From contig LODT01000011.1 in assembly GCA_001606155.1 (NCBI GenBank), forward strand, positions 372,001 to 436,000: a stretch of DNA of 64,000 bases. The letters are read 5' to 3'. The notes beneath the pieces were generated by a model that ran no database searches, had not been told where the DNA came from, and worked only from the letters and a program-made list of their open reading frames with translations. The stretch's first letter is position 1. Each line of letters opens with the position of its first letter. Source of the DNA: Tieghemostelium lacteum (Eukaryota > Evosea > Eumycetozoa > Dictyosteliales > Raperosteliaceae). Positions 32,947 through 45,400 of the stretch are shown piece after piece. The position numbers were made by a program, and so were the translations under genes.

Positions 32947-34617
32947 TTACAGATCACCAACCAATTTAGATTTAATTTTATTATACAATGTTGATGGTTT
33001 AAATCTATTATCAATTATATTTTTAGAGTCTTTAGCGAGCACCAAAAATCTTAGTTTTGGATTATTCAGAATTATCAAACCGATATCTTCAAAATTCTGT
33101 TGATATAGATCTTGAGTATATTCCAAGTTATTAGTTAGGATATTATACATTTTAAATACTACCGTTTCAGGTCTAGATAAGATCGCCCTAACTAATTTAA
33201 TAGTTAGCTTTTCATCGTAGGTTTTATAAACAATGCCGCTCAATTCAATATATTCTAGTGATCTATTAGATTGTAATGCTTCAATCAAATCTTCTCTTAA
33301 GGTTTTTTCTAATATCTTGTTGATTGTTAGAGATTTTAGTGTTTTTACTTCATTGCAAACACTGAGAAAAGGGGACATCTCAATAGAGGTGTGAAATAAT
33401 AATCTTAATTGAACTAGATTTTTTAGTGCACCTATTTGATTTAATACTGTGTTTATATGGTATTTATATCTTATATCTAGTTTAATTTCAATTCTCTCAT
33501 TTAAACCCATTAGTAGCTCTAAAGTACCAACTAGTGGAACATAGAGATATTTTAGAGCAAGAAATGATTTCATATCAGATTGACATTTTTCTTTGTATGC
33601 TTCAGGAGGAGCTAGTGAAGAGCCTATAGTCAGAGAATATAGGGAGTTATTTGTACCACTAGTGGCGGTATTGTCATCTTCCCATAGAAAACCAATATAA
33701 AGTTGTATCTCTCTAATGGATTGATGATGGTGAATAAACTTTACTATAGTTGACCATTTACAGTTTTCTTCACAATCTATTTTTAGGATTTGTAGGGTAG
33801 TTGAGTGTTGAAGTGTCTCTATAATATTGTCCAATGTTAAACCCTTGAGTTCAAAAATTTGTAATTTTAATTTAGTTAGAGTAGGACACTTTTCTAAAAC
33901 AGTTGACATGAATGGTTTATAATCCAATCTAGAGAGTTTTAGTGAGAAGTCATTGACATTTGACCACCAGTCCATAGGCACCATTTCTGTAGATTCAATA
34001 GTTTTTAAAGTAGCACACTTAATATGAACTGAATTCGGTACTAGTTTAGGTAGACATAATTCTGAGTCACTTTTAATTTTCAATTTTTGTAACTTTGGGT
34101 AATATTCATTTAGAGATCTCGTATTACTTAGTAATTTCTCTGTAAAGTTTACAAATTGTGAAATGTTATCTTTATAAAAACACAATGTCTCAACTAACTT
34201 TAGATATCTAGTTGACGGAGAATCTACATTTACACCAGCTCCACATTCTATATACTTTATATTTTTTGTCAAATCTAGAAGCTGATCATTATCCAATTTA
34301 TTACTTGTAACCATTATTCTAGCTCTGATGTTCTTTAAACCAAATTTTGTACATTGTAACCAAAAAGTTCTCATATGCTGACTATTTTTTGATCTAATTA
34401 ACACATCTGGGTAGTATAACTTGTTTTTAATAATATTATCCCATTGCTTAGTTACAAAATAGTATTGATGTAAAAATAACTCTGCAACGTTATAACAATT
34501 CTGGAATGATTTAAGTCGAATATCTTGGTGGAAATATCTTTGGTAGTATAATTCAATATAGTCTATTAGATATTGAAGGATTTTAATGATTATTATAGAA
34601 TTTTGGGCTAAATTCAT
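32947..34617 (-). CDS. LRR/F-box-like dictyostelid family protein
   Basis: Intronless, 556 residues from ATG 34617 (MNLAQNSIIIIKILQYLIDY). The first 80 residues are helical and F-box-like, with a pattern of hydrophobic helix, then QWDNIIKNKLYYPDVLI. The rest is a run of irregular leucine-rich segments such as FSLKLSRLDYKPFMSTVL, CPTLTKLKLQIFELKGLTLD, TTLQILKIDCEENC and LEYIELSGIVYKTY, spaced about 25-30 residues. It sits head-to-tail next to a related gene at 34893-36635 and resembles the genes at 1-813 and 55735-57525. LRR arrays bind proteins; an SCF adaptor role is possible but not shown. No catalytic domain. Confidence 0.75.
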   Translation of the reverse strand: MNLAQNSIIIIKILQYLIDYIELYYQRYFHQDIRLKSFQNCYNVAELFLHQYYFVTKQWDNIIKNKLYYPDVLIRSKNSQHMRTFWLQCTKFGLKNIRARIMVTSNKLDNDQLLDLTKNIKYIECGAGVNVDSPSTRYLKLVETLCFYKDNISQFVNFTEKLLSNTRSLNEYYPKLQKLKIKSDSELCLPKLVPNSVHIKCATLKTIESTEMVPMDWWSNVNDFSLKLSRLDYKPFMSTVLEKCPTLTKLKLQIFELKGLTLDNIIETLQHSTTLQILKIDCEENCKWSTIVKFIHHHQSIREIQLYIGFLWEDDNTATSGTNNSLYSLTIGSSLAPPEAYKEKCQSDMKSFLALKYLYVPLVGTLELLMGLNERIEIKLDIRYKYHINTVLNQIGALKNLVQLRLLFHTSIEMSPFLSVCNEVKTLKSLTINKILEKTLREDLIEALQSNRSLEYIELSGIVYKTYDEKLTIKLVRAILSRPETVVFKMYNILTNNLEYTQDLYQQNFEDIGLIILNNPKLRFLVLAKDSKNIIDNRFKPSTLYNKIKSKLVGDL

Positions 34618-34892
34618 TAATGTTTACTGTAAGTCCATATTAAAAAAAAAAAAGATCAAAAACTCAATTCATGAATGAAAAAGAAAAATATGGTAATGAA
34701 GGGTCTAGAATAGTCTGATGAAGAGTATGAAAATGAAATTGTTTGAAGGGGAAGAGATGATAAATAGTTAAATCTTTATATATTTATAAAATCTTATTTA
34801 TTTTTCTTAAATCAATAAATTATTTGCTTCTTTCAAACATACTAAAATTTTTTTCGCTTTTTAAATTAATAATAGTAGTTTTATTATTATCA

Positions 34893-36635
34893 TCAGAAGC
34901 TGTAGTTACAGAATAAAAGCATATTTATATCATTTAGTATTGAATATTTACATAGAATGTTATAAAATGGTTTTAGTAGATGTTCTTTTCCCATTGGCCC
35001 TTGAAGTATTGTAATATTTATGAAATCTAAATAGTGATAAAATTTTGAAATTGCCTTTTCAAATCTTTCAAAACTATGATTTAGATTGGCAGTGTTGATT
35101 ATTGAATCCATTGGAACACTTAAAAAGAGTTCAATACAATAAATATTGTGATTATTTTCAATAATCTCAGTTATTGTATCAATGAACTCTGCTAAATTTA
35201 GTGAGTTTAGTTCAAATCTTGGTGAAATGTTTTGAATGTGATTGTGATTAGTACAAATTGATTTTAGAAGATTTATAGCAATATCTTGATTTATGGGGTT
35301 GAATAAATCTACTGTTAACTCTTTGATTGATGGATGATTTAACTGAATTAGGTATATAGCAATCTCTAATCCATTTTCAAGATTTATGGTATTAATTTCA
35401 TTGTTGGATGGTAAATATTCTTTCAGTATTTCTAAAACCTCTGCAACCATATCATTATCCTCAATATGAAGCCATACATTTTTAATACCCTTGTAGGTCA
35501 ACTTTAAGATATCAATCAGATTATTTAGATTGTCTTGTGAACAATCGTAATAATAGACATTGATATTTGGATGATTTCCTTTTGAGATTAAAGGTATATT
35601 GTTGGTAGGTGAATAACATGGATTCTCTAATGCCGATGTTCCATTCCATTCATTTAATAACATGGAACCAATCACATTATTAGGAAGACTGTAATAAAAG
35701 TACTTTAGAGTTGTATTGGTAATTGGTTGATATATTATGTTAGCATCAACTATTAATTTGCAATTTTCAATGGTGAGTTTTGTCAATGTTTTGTTACTAT
35801 TTAAAAATTTGATTAGAGATTGCTTGCTCACTGGTGATACATCATTTTTAATTAATAGTTCTTTAAGATAACTATTATTGGACAATACATCAAGAATATT
35901 ATCAAAATGTTCAACTAAATTAGCATCTTGGTCTATGGATCGAGTAAACTTTATATTTAAGAATTTAATGGTCTCTATGCTGCACTGCTTTCTCTCTAAC
36001 AATTCAATGAAACTACCAATGATACATGTTCCAGATGACAATGTAATCATTTTTAAATGTTCAAGTTGACCCAATGAATTCATGTTCTGAATTACACCAA
36101 AACCACGTATTGTAAGTTCAACCAAATTTAAAAAACTCGTGGATATAACTGATAGATCAACAGAAATATCTTTTGATCCCATATATATTAACTTTATCAA
36201 ATTGTTACAATTCAAATTGGTAATATTATGGTTGGCATTATACTCCCAAAGAAGTGATTTCAATCTATTCTTATTAATCAATTGATGTGCAACTATTGGG
36301 TAGTTAATTCCTACTTTTGGTTGTGTTTCTGATAAATAAATAACCCATGATGGAAATTTACGGATTATCTCTTCTTCTTGGCAAGATATATACAATCTAT
36401 CCAATTTCGGTTTAGGATTATATAGTTTATTTAGTATTTTCATATCATTCTTTGATTCAATTCGAATTTCACCCCAATCTAATAAAGGTATTATGTTTAC
36501 TGTAAATTCTTTTGATACTAATCTGAGCTTTGCTAATATATTTACAGTATATTTAAAATTTGTGCTTGATTTCTTTCCAAAACCAATCCATAAATTGATT
36601 ATTAAAGCAATCAATGATCTCTCTAAAATCAACAT
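34893..36635 (-). CDS. LRR/F-box-like dictyostelid family protein, tandem neighbour
   Basis: Intronless, 580 residues. ATG 36635 (MLILERSLIALIINLWIGFG) is used; the frame upstream has no ATG and reads through a poly-T tract. The N-terminus has the family's pattern: a hydrophobic F-box-like helix, then LAKLRLVSKEFTVNIIPLLD, which parallels ITGVCREWDKNIIPKLSHIR in the gene at 55735. Leucine-rich segments follow (LVELTIRGFGVIQNMNSLGQ, LTKLTIENCKLIVDANIIYQ, IKELTVDLFNPINQDIAINL). The protein differs considerably from its neighbour at 32947, so the pair is an old duplication. It is divergent from the first GIY-YIG gene over 166 bp. Function unknown. Confidence 0.75.
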   Translation of the reverse strand: MLILERSLIALIINLWIGFGKKSSTNFKYTVNILAKLRLVSKEFTVNIIPLLDWGEIRIESKNDMKILNKLYNPKPKLDRLYISCQEEEIIRKFPSWVIYLSETQPKVGINYPIVAHQLINKNRLKSLLWEYNANHNITNLNCNNLIKLIYMGSKDISVDLSVISTSFLNLVELTIRGFGVIQNMNSLGQLEHLKMITLSSGTCIIGSFIELLERKQCSIETIKFLNIKFTRSIDQDANLVEHFDNILDVLSNNSYLKELLIKNDVSPVSKQSLIKFLNSNKTLTKLTIENCKLIVDANIIYQPITNTTLKYFYYSLPNNVIGSMLLNEWNGTSALENPCYSPTNNIPLISKGNHPNINVYYYDCSQDNLNNLIDILKLTYKGIKNVWLHIEDNDMVAEVLEILKEYLPSNNEINTINLENGLEIAIYLIQLNHPSIKELTVDLFNPINQDIAINLLKSICTNHNHIQNISPRFELNSLNLAEFIDTITEIIENNHNIYCIELFLSVPMDSIINTANLNHSFERFEKAISKFYHYLDFINITILQGPMGKEHLLKPFYNILCKYSILNDINMLLFCNYSF

Positions 36636-36801
36636 AACACAAAACCCGAATACACTATTTGTGTTCAAAAAAAAAAAAAAAAAAAGGATTTTCGTATTCA
36701 AGAAATTACTTGCTAAAAAATAGATAATTTTAAAAATTGATTTTTAAGTTAGACTTTATATATTTATTTTTTTTTGAACAAAAAAAAATCTTACACCTTA
36801 A

Positions 36802-37623
36802 ATGATCCCAAAACACACGTATTTATTTATAGTAATTTTATTATATGTGTTACCTATCAAATGTGATAAATTTACAACTACTTTACAAACTATTCCAAAT
36901 AACTGGATATGTGTAAATAATGATTTTAATGATATCAAACATATAGCAAGAAATCGAGGATTACCAACTCCAGCACATGCTACCCTGCGTCCGAATGGTC
37001 TTCCACTTAGAAATGCTAACACTCAGATGATTTTCGCAAATGTTGGATACCCTACACAAAATGCTCCTGTACCTGGTACCAATACATTTGCTGGGTTTAG
37101 AAGATATATTATGAATTTTAATGCTGTAGCACCACCTTTTGATGTGGCCACATTTACCCATTGGAATCCATTTCCACCTCAACCAGGGGTATATATGTAT
37201 TTTAATGAAAATGGTGATGCATTATATATAGGTGAATCTGGTGTGAATCTCCAAGATAGATTTAGAAAACATGATCCTGTACATACTGATCCTGAAAGTG
37301 TTAATCAAATTATTAATTGTCCTGATGATAACAATTCTGTTGGATGTGTAGTTTGTTGGAGAAGTTTAGCAGGTGTTGGTATTACACACAACTATAGAAG
37401 TAAAATAATAGAAGCTCTACTTTTATCCACTCTATGTTCTAGTCAAAATATAGAAGGAGGTGGTGATTATACAAGGATACCATTGGATAATGTAAGTGGT
37501 CAACATTGTGTTTTAACACCTGCAGGTACACCTGTAAATGCACTTGTCTATGCCAATTATATTATAGACAATTTACAAACAATTATAAATAATCTAGACT
37601 TGACAAATAATCAATGTTTTTAA
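36802..37623 (+). CDS. Secreted GIY-YIG nuclease-like protein, copy A
   Basis: Intronless, 273 residues. MIPKHTYLFIVILLYVLPIK is a signal peptide ending near Cys21. Residues about 127-215 show the GIY-YIG layout: GVYMYF (129-134), ALYIGES (140-146), the family Arg in LQDRFRKH (R153, with H157), and a helix with the metal-binding Glu, RSKIIEALLLST (E204). All residues expected for GIY-YIG nuclease catalysis (Tyr, Tyr, Arg, Glu) are therefore present. The about 100 residues in front, with VGYPTQNAPVPGTNTF, and the tail have no recognised domain. Several cysteines suit a secreted, disulfide-bonded protein. Secretion of a GIY-YIG domain is unusual, since the family usually works inside cells on the host's own DNA. 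Likely a secreted or phagosomal DNase; inferred. Convergent with its paralogue, 36 bp between stops. Confidence 0.78.
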   Translation: MIPKHTYLFIVILLYVLPIKCDKFTTTLQTIPNNWICVNNDFNDIKHIARNRGLPTPAHATLRPNGLPLRNANTQMIFANVGYPTQNAPVPGTNTFAGFRRYIMNFNAVAPPFDVATFTHWNPFPPQPGVYMYFNENGDALYIGESGVNLQDRFRKHDPVHTDPESVNQIINCPDDNNSVGCVVCWRSLAGVGITHNYRSKIIEALLLSTLCSSQNIEGGGDYTRIPLDNVSGQHCVLTPAGTPVNALVYANYIIDNLQTIINNLDLTNNQCF

Positions 37624-37659
37624 AAAATAAAAATATTTTAATTTATTTATTTTTATTTT

Positions 37660-38274
37660 TTAACATGTGTTTGCTAATAATCTGTTTTTTAAATTTTGAT
37701 AGTTAATGTTATTATTTGCTATCAAATTATTTATAAAAGTTAACCAATCAATTGTTGCCAACGTTGCAGATGGAGTATAAAATACACGGTTACCAGTAGG
37801 AACCTCAGCATGTCCACCAATAGAGTGATACATTTCATTGATTTCAGTTTGGAACATACTTAGTAATAGTGATTCATATGACCATCTAATATTTTCATCA
37901 TCAATTTGATTGGAATGGCAATAAAACCGTAAACCAGCTTTATAATTTTGATAAGGTGCATTTACAGGTGATGGAACGATTCCATAATTATCAGTATTTC
38001 TATGTTGTGTAAATCTGCTTCTTAAATTTGTTGATTTTCCAATATATCTTGCAATTCCATTAACATCAAAATATGCATATACTCCTCCAGTATTGGGTAA
38101 TAATACCCCTCCGGTATAATCTCCAGCATTGTTTATTACTCTACAATTTGTATTTAAAGGATTTAGAATCATAGTGGCTCTAGTTCTTGCAATATTATCC
38201 CATAACTGACAATTACAAAATTCAAGAGATATTAATAATATTAAAAAAATAATTTTGGTGATCATTTCAATCAT
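37660..38274 (-). CDS. Secreted GIY-YIG nuclease-like protein, copy B
   Basis: Intronless, 204 residues. The N-terminus MIEMITKIIFLILLISLEFC is a signal peptide; an in-frame second ATG (MITK) at 38265 could also be used. GIY-YIG elements: GGVYAYF (GVY 64-66), ARYIGKS (YIG 77-79), LRSRFTQHR (R87, H91) and the helix WSYESLLLSMF (E134). It is about 70 residues shorter than copy A, lacking most of the region before the domain, and the proteins are divergent outside the motifs. Both share the C-terminal style of paired Asn-rich helices ending in Cys (ANTC here, NQCF in A). Convergent orientation of two paralogues suggests an inverted duplication. Secreted nuclease activity is inferred from residues only. 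Confidence 0.78.
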   Translation of the reverse strand: MIEMITKIIFLILLISLEFCNCQLWDNIARTRATMILNPLNTNCRVINNAGDYTGGVLLPNTGGVYAYFDVNGIARYIGKSTNLRSRFTQHRNTDNYGIVPSPVNAPYQNYKAGLRFYCHSNQIDDENIRWSYESLLLSMFQTEINEMYHSIGGHAEVPTGNRVFYTPSATLATIDWLTFINNLIANNNINYQNLKNRLLANTC

Positions 38275-38456
38275 AAAAAAAATTATAAAAATTAAAAATG
38301 TATTCTTTATTATAATAAAAAAAAATGTTAAGTTAAGATATTTTTTATCAAATTTCGTTTTTAATCAGGTCACAGGTGTCTAGGAAAATACAAAAATAAT
38401 TGTTGATAATATCAAAACAGTAATGTGATGATAAAAAGTATATTTATTAATTAGAT

Positions 38457-41400
38457 TTAATAAGAATATGCCAAAGGAATTTCAGTGTTGAGGAAATTTG
38501 TATTATAGTTCCAGAAATACATTGATTCTTTTTGAAAATGAGTGGTTGACCATGAACCAAGTGTAACAGAACCACCACCATCATAACCAGAGAAATGAAG
38601 AGAATCTTTAGAGGCATCATACACTTGAACATTACCTCTCCAATCATTATTTGTATTGATTATAAATGCCCAATTGATTTTTGTTTTGGAATACATTTTG
38701 ATTTCATGTTGATATTTAATCACATCAGAATAGGTGGTAGAGTAAAAGGAACCCCATAGATATAAATCATTATATTGTCTTCTTGTGGTATAGGTAAAAC
38801 CAGGATTAGAATTTCCATAATTAAATGACAAATAGTCATCTGAAAAGCTGAAATATCTAATACTCTCTGGTTTTTTTCCACCATCCCACCAACGAGTTAA
38901 ACCACAAAACATTTCATCTAAATGATTCTGATTATTCTCATCATCAGAATCTCCATCGATATACCAACAATGTCTATAGCCTTCCATCACCGCACTTAAA
39001 TCATCATCTGCACCGTAAACCCTTGAACTGAATTTATCAAGATTCCATCTTTCATAAGCAAAGTGTCCATAATATCCACCATCAGTTACCGGACCTTCAC
39101 CATTATTATTTAACACGACACCTTTCTTGTCAGTCCATGAAATAATCTGTGGGTTTCCATTTAAGAAACCATCAGGTGTGTTAATGATTGAGATTTTAGG
39201 TACAGTTAAACTTTGGAAAAAGTTTAAGGTTTCAAAGTGATAAATGTATGGCGACTTTGGTTGACCAACGCCAGTGAAGGAGTAAGTTGTTTTGAACTGA
39301 CTATCAAAAAAATTGCTTTCACTTTCAAATACTTTGTTTGGACCATATGGGCCGGCATATACACCTGGATAATTATCAAACATTCTTGGACTTGTTCCTG
39401 GTTGTTTATGGTACTGGTTAACAAATGGAATATCAATGACATTGACAAGATTTTCAGTGACTTTACTTATTGGATTATAGTATTGCCATTCAACCTTAAG
39501 TTGTGGTAAGAATGCAGTTGATCCTAGTACATTCACATTCCATGGTATAATAATTGAGAAATCACCAATATCATTACCATATTGATTCTTATTACCACTG
39601 TATCTTTCATAGTAGAGTTTTTCACCTCTAATCCATAGGTCATAGAGAGATACGTTTAGAGATTTCAAAAACCAAGTTTTTTTAATTAGATCTCTAGTGG
39701 GGAACAAATCAAAGTCTATTGGAACTGGAAGAAGATCTACACTCTGACTCCATGTATTAAAGTTACTTGGGTTAATATCAGAAGGACCATAGGCACCTAA
39801 TGGACCACCATAGGTAATGATGGTAGTTTTCTTTGACTCTTGATCAATTTCATGGAACTGGTCACCAGATACAGAGGAATCCGAAGTATCTGAGTATTCA
39901 GCTCTGGCACTAAACACTGGTGAACTTACCCCTAAGGCAAATGATCTTGATGATGATTCTTCAATTTGAGTCTTTGAGTATTTACTAGAGAGACTATGTT
40001 TAACTGTTGATACCTGCTTTAATTGACCACCGAGAATAGCTTTCTTATAGTAATGAGTACCGTATTGTAGAATGATACTTACAATGTCTTCTTCATTTTT
40101 AGCTTTACTTAGAGACTGTAAGAACAATGGATGGAATGTAGTCTTGTCACTTTGTTCAACGATAGATGTTGAACAAACTAGAGTTGTTTGAACAAGAGAT
40201 TCATCTTTCTTTTCAATAATTTTCTCAGATTTTTCAACTGATTTCTCTTCTGCAAATGCTACTGATGCTGAAATTTGAACTGCTGGAGGACCACCGCCAA
40301 GAGATGCAGAGTAAGCTGATTGGGATTTTTCTGACATCGATTTGGCCATTTCAAAAGATGATTCAAAGGATTCAGATTTACTGTCATAACTACATGATGG
40401 TAAAGCTTTTCCATTAAGTTCAGGTGGAATATCATATACCCTTCCTCTAAATACATCTTCAATTAAATGTTCACCTATACTATCACAGTATCCAAAATAG
40501 AATAATGGAGCAGCAGATTCTTCAGCTGAGATAATATCAACACCAAATGACATGTGTTCTGATCCTGGTAATCTCCATATGAACTGATTGGAAACTAAAC
40601 TACCCAAAGTATCAGATGAGTAATAGTAACCTGGTGCCAAATGATTTTTAGGAACTTGACGAGTTGGACATACTTTAGTGATCTTGGAATAACAGTTTTC
40701 AAAGTCCATATCAGGATCAAGAGATGTACATGTTGGTTTACTTTCACCAGTTACATCTTTAGTAGTTTCAGAGTCACCCATACATTCAAATTTCTTACCA
40801 AAACCTTCTAATTCATCAAAAATGGAATCACCACAAATGTTTTGCGAATAATAGAATGGATCAACTACCATTTGGGTTAGGGTGTCTTTCATAATCAATT
40901 TAAATGTTGTACTTATGGTGTTATAGGTGAAGATTGTACCAGTTAATTTATGAACAATTCCAATTTCAAGATATACCAAATCAGTAGTATTAATGTATGG
41001 TTGTAAATAGAGGGATGATACAACTGGTGCATTGTCAATATATAGATTAAGACCAAAGTTATTACCAATGACATTAAAAGAGTAGTAACCAGTTCTATCT
41101 ACTTTGAAATAGGACATCATTTCACCTTTAAATAGTTTCTCATTCTTCACATCAGATGGTATAAAGTTTCTAAGGTCAAATGTAACTCTCTTTTTACCAA
41201 GACTGTTTACGTTATTGAATTCACTTATATTGTTTCCAATAAAGGATTCAAGAACCATACCACTGAAATAACATGATGGACAATCATTGGCATTGGTTAG
41301 ACAGTTTTCAATCAGGTTATCACATTTATCAGGTGTTGGTGTAACGGTACCATAGAAACATGTAGCTTCAATTGGAGGGACAGTACCATTAGATCCGTTA

Positions 41401-42221
41401 TTACCAGAGGACAAACAATTGGTAACAGGCGAATTACAAAGACCTTTCTTTTGTTTTTCGTCATAGATGTAGCATGAAGGTGAACATGTGAAACCAGCAC
41501 CATTATGAGCATGAACAGAGTTATCAAAATTAATTTTGGATTGTTCACAATAGATTTCATTTCTCTTTGACTTTTCAATGGATTTACCAACATTATTACA
41601 TTCAAAGATATTCGATGTGAATTTGGTACTTGTTGAAGATACATATAAAGCACCGCCTGACTTTACAGCAATATTAGATGAGAAGTTGGTAGAGGTTATA
41701 GTCAAACTGGAAGACTTGGCATAAATAGAACCACCATAAACAGCAGAGTTATTTACAAATACAGAGTTACGAATGATAACATTGGACTTATAGATATTAA
41801 TAGCACCACCATAGACATTGGAACAGTTTTTAAATGTAAAACCATCAATAATCACTTTTTGATTGTACTTGAATGTAAATGCAAATGTATTACCTTCACA
41901 ATCAAAGATGGTACTTTGTTTACCACTTAAAGATTTTAATTCAAATGACAGTGATGTTTCAATACCTTTGTTTTTACTTCCTTTGTAGGTACCTGATTTT
42001 ACATTAATCAGTGGGTTATAGTTATTCGATGATATACCTGATAGTACATCTCTTAAATTTGTGTTTGTGTCAAGATTTAGTGTAGCTAATATTTATTAAC
42101 AAAAATGTCAGAATCAGTTTTAATATTTTTTTAACTTTAAAAAAAATTACATACATCTTGAAAAAGCATTTTCCACAAAAAATAGAAATAAAAATATAAA
42201 AATATAATACTTCCAATGCAT
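38457..42221 (-). CDS. Large secreted MACPF (perforin-fold) protein with beta-helix and PA14-like modules, copy A
   Basis: Exons 42155-42221 and 38457-42085 (phase 1) give 1,231 residues. MHWKYYIFIFLFLFFVENAF is the signal peptide. Residues about 90-200 form right-handed beta-helix repeats (GGAINIYKSNVIIRNSVFVN, GGSIYAKSSSLTITSTNF). About 290-440 is PA14/GLEYA-like (GEMMSYFKVDRTGYYSFNV) with CGDSIFDE. The MACPF domain follows, with the diagnostic YGTHYYKKAILGG at 697-709 and flanking amphipathic Ser/Ala/Glu-rich helical regions (SMSEKSQSAYSASLGGGPPA) of the pore-forming type. The C-terminal 400 residues (WYIDGDSDDENNQNHLDEMF, RWWDGGKKPESIRYFSFSDD) are not recognised. Such proteins insert into membranes as rings. 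Divergent from a paralogue at 42494. A role against prey bacteria, in phagosomes or in cell attack is inferred. Confidence 0.87.
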
Positions 42222-42493
42222 TATTATTCTATTTTCGAAAATAACTCAAATGATAAAAGTTAAAGAAAAATTATTATTTTTAAAAAACTAAAAGAAACTC
42301 ACTTTCTTTATATTTTTCAAATAATCAAATCAGCTCAAAACGAATTGAATATGAATAAAAATATCTAAACCAAAACTTAGAAGTGCCTTTAAAAATATTC
42401 GTCCAAAAAAGAAAACTTGCGTTTGTTAAAAGAATTTATCAATCAAAAAAAAAAAAAAAATCAGGTTTATTATTATTAAAATAAAAAATCATA
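42222..42493. promoter_or_regulatory. Shared divergent promoter of the two MACPF genes
   Basis: A 272-bp AT-rich spacer lies between the two ATGs, with A-rich tracts (one of 16 A near 42448) on the copy B side. It suggests co-regulated expression of the pair. No specific factor site could be recognised. Confidence 0.45.
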
Positions 42494-45400
42494 ATGATAA
42501 AATTATTAAGTAATATACTATTACTTTTTGTATTTATTTCGATAATCGAATGCCATAGTAAGTAAATTTATTTAAATTTTAAAAAATTTAATAATATTAA
42601 TATTATTTGTTTTTTTTTTAAAATTTTAGATAACTTTAATGGTGTGTTTGTGGATCCTCAATCCACTTGCACTTCACATTGTGGATCCTATTCTAGACCG
42701 TATCCTAATATTTTAACAGCAGTTAATAATATTAAAAATGAAAATTATTTTTCATCAGATGATGATTGGGATTGGCTTTTTCCAAATTTTTTTGATTTTG
42801 ATGATCACAGTGGAATTCTACCAATACCTACAATTTTTTTGAAACCTGGTTTATACAATGGTGATTCGAATAAAGAGATTATAGTTTCAAAGACTTTAGC
42901 TATAAAGTAAGTTATAATAATGATATATAGGTATACCTAATAAGTTTCCAACATTTAAATTGGTATATATAGATCACTAGAAGGTAAAAGTAAAACCGTT
43001 ATTGATTGTGAAGGATTTGGTGGTTTTGTTAATATCAATTCAGTTTCAAACTTTGAGATTGATGGTGTTACTATAAGAAAATGTAAGAGAAACTTTGGTG
43101 CTGCGTTGAATGTAACCGATAGTGTTGTATCTGTATCGAATTGTGATTTCATTGGTAACATGGCTTCTTTTGGTGGTGCCATTTCATCTTTTGATAGTAG
43201 ATTGATTGTATCCAATTCTAAATTTAGTAATAATATTGCTCTTGAGAATGGTGTTTCTCTATCAACTATTCTATCTGAAGTAACATTGTATAATACTATA
43301 TTAACTTGTAGTACAGGTACTCCAAAGGATGTATATGCAGTTTCAACAAACTATGTATCAGACTCAGAATCTAAATTAGAACAATCCAATATATTCTGTA
43401 GTGGTAATAACAATACCTTTATTGTCGATTTCAATGATAAAACTCTATGTAACAACAGTGTTTCATGTCTACCACCTACCACAACCACTGAAGAGTTCCC
43501 AAATTTCTCAAAAGAGTTCACCTGTAACAATGACACCTATTGTGATCCAATCAATGAAAACTGTATGTCTTGTCCAGGTGTTTGTGATGTCTGTAAAGTC
43601 CAATCATGGAAATTAGAGACCTTCAGTGAATATATAGTAACTGAAAATGATAAGACTGTTGGTGTAGTTCAATCTCTTAATAAACCGACCATTGAAAACT
43701 TTGCTTCTGAGAAACCATGTCCAGTCTCTGGTAGAATATCAGGTTACTTTAAAGTACCAACTGATGGTTACTACACATTTAGAGTAAAATCTGAAAATAT
43801 GGCTGCAATGTTTAATATCAACAATCAAAAGGTAATTGACTTTTACTACCAACAAGATGGTCCCGTTGTCTCTGAAAGATCATATAGAGTATCAAGTGCA
43901 CATCCAAACTTTGCTGAAGTTTATTTCTTCTCAAGTTCAGCTAATACTAGAAACATCTCATTAGAATGGAAACAAAATAATGAATGGGTACCTGTTGATG
44001 GATTTTTTTCATTGAATATCTGTGGTGATGGTATCTTTGACCCTGAAGAAGACGATGGTAAGAAATATCCATGTCAAGCTGATAAATCAAAGTTTGTCAG
44101 AGTTATTACACCTGATGTTGACACTTGTGGTGATGGTATTTGCAATGAAGTTCCAGAGAAATGTATTTCAGATTGTTACAGTTTGATTACACCTTCATGT
44201 CCTGGACAAGCCCCACCTTATCCATCTTACTTTTCATCTAATGATACCATTGGTACTCTATTGAATAACCAATATCTCTTCTCATTACCAGGTATTCATC
44301 ATCTGAGACATGGTGTTAATCTAACAACTGGTGCACAAGTAAATACTCCATTATTCACATTCTCCTATTGTGATGATACCACTTACTCCATTGTACAAGA
44401 TTTCTATAGAGGCCTTGTATACACTGTACCAAGAGAACTTTTTGCTACAAGTTTACCACAGTGCTCTTATGATGCTAGATCATCCGTTTACTCTGAAACT
44501 AGAGAAATGTCCAGTGAAATGGCTGAAAGTCATGGTATTGCTGCAAGTGCCTCTATCAGTGGTGGTGCAATGTTTGTAAAAGCATCTTTAGAAGCATCCT
44601 ATTCTCAAAATGAATCAGTTGAAAAAGCTAAAAAACTAAAATCAATGGAATCTGGTAAATTGATAAAGACTGAAATTAAATGTGTTAGTTCTAAAGTACA
44701 TTTCAATGAATACAAATTCAGTCAAGGATTTTTGAAAGATGTTTCCAAAGCCGTAAATGTCTCAACTATGGTTGATGTCATTAGAAAGTATGGAAGTTAT
44801 TATTATAAATCAGCAACTCTTGGTGGTACTGTGGCTCAACTTACTGTTGTAAAGAGTAGTTCGATGAATGATATGGAGAGTATTGATGTAACTAAACATG
44901 CTGAAATGTCTTTCCAAGCATCTCTAAGTGCTAGAGTATTTAGTGTTAGTGCTGGATATTCTAATTCCATAGATTCCAATGTTCAAGAATCTGTACAAAA
45001 TGATTATGTTGCTAATACTACTAGAACTACTGTTATAAGTAAAGGCGGTCCACCAGGTTCATTTAATCCAAGTAAAACAGGTTCTGGAGACTTTGTTTAT
45101 TGGGCACAATCTGTTGATCTTTTGCCAGTTCCCGTTGACTATCAATTAGGTTTAATAAGTCAGATTATTCCAGCAAGTTGGACTGTTAAAAACTCAAATG
45201 AAACTATTAAAAAACTGTGGGAAAATGCAGAGGATTTCATTCTAACTGAACAACTAAAATTAATCTACCCCAAACCAGAGGATAGATACAACATTTCAAG
45301 AGGTAACAGTTTAATTATAACCAATCTCAACAGTATCAATGATAATGATTCAGGTGAAATTAAAGTTAAACTATCTAAATTTGTATCTGGCGCTTTGGTT

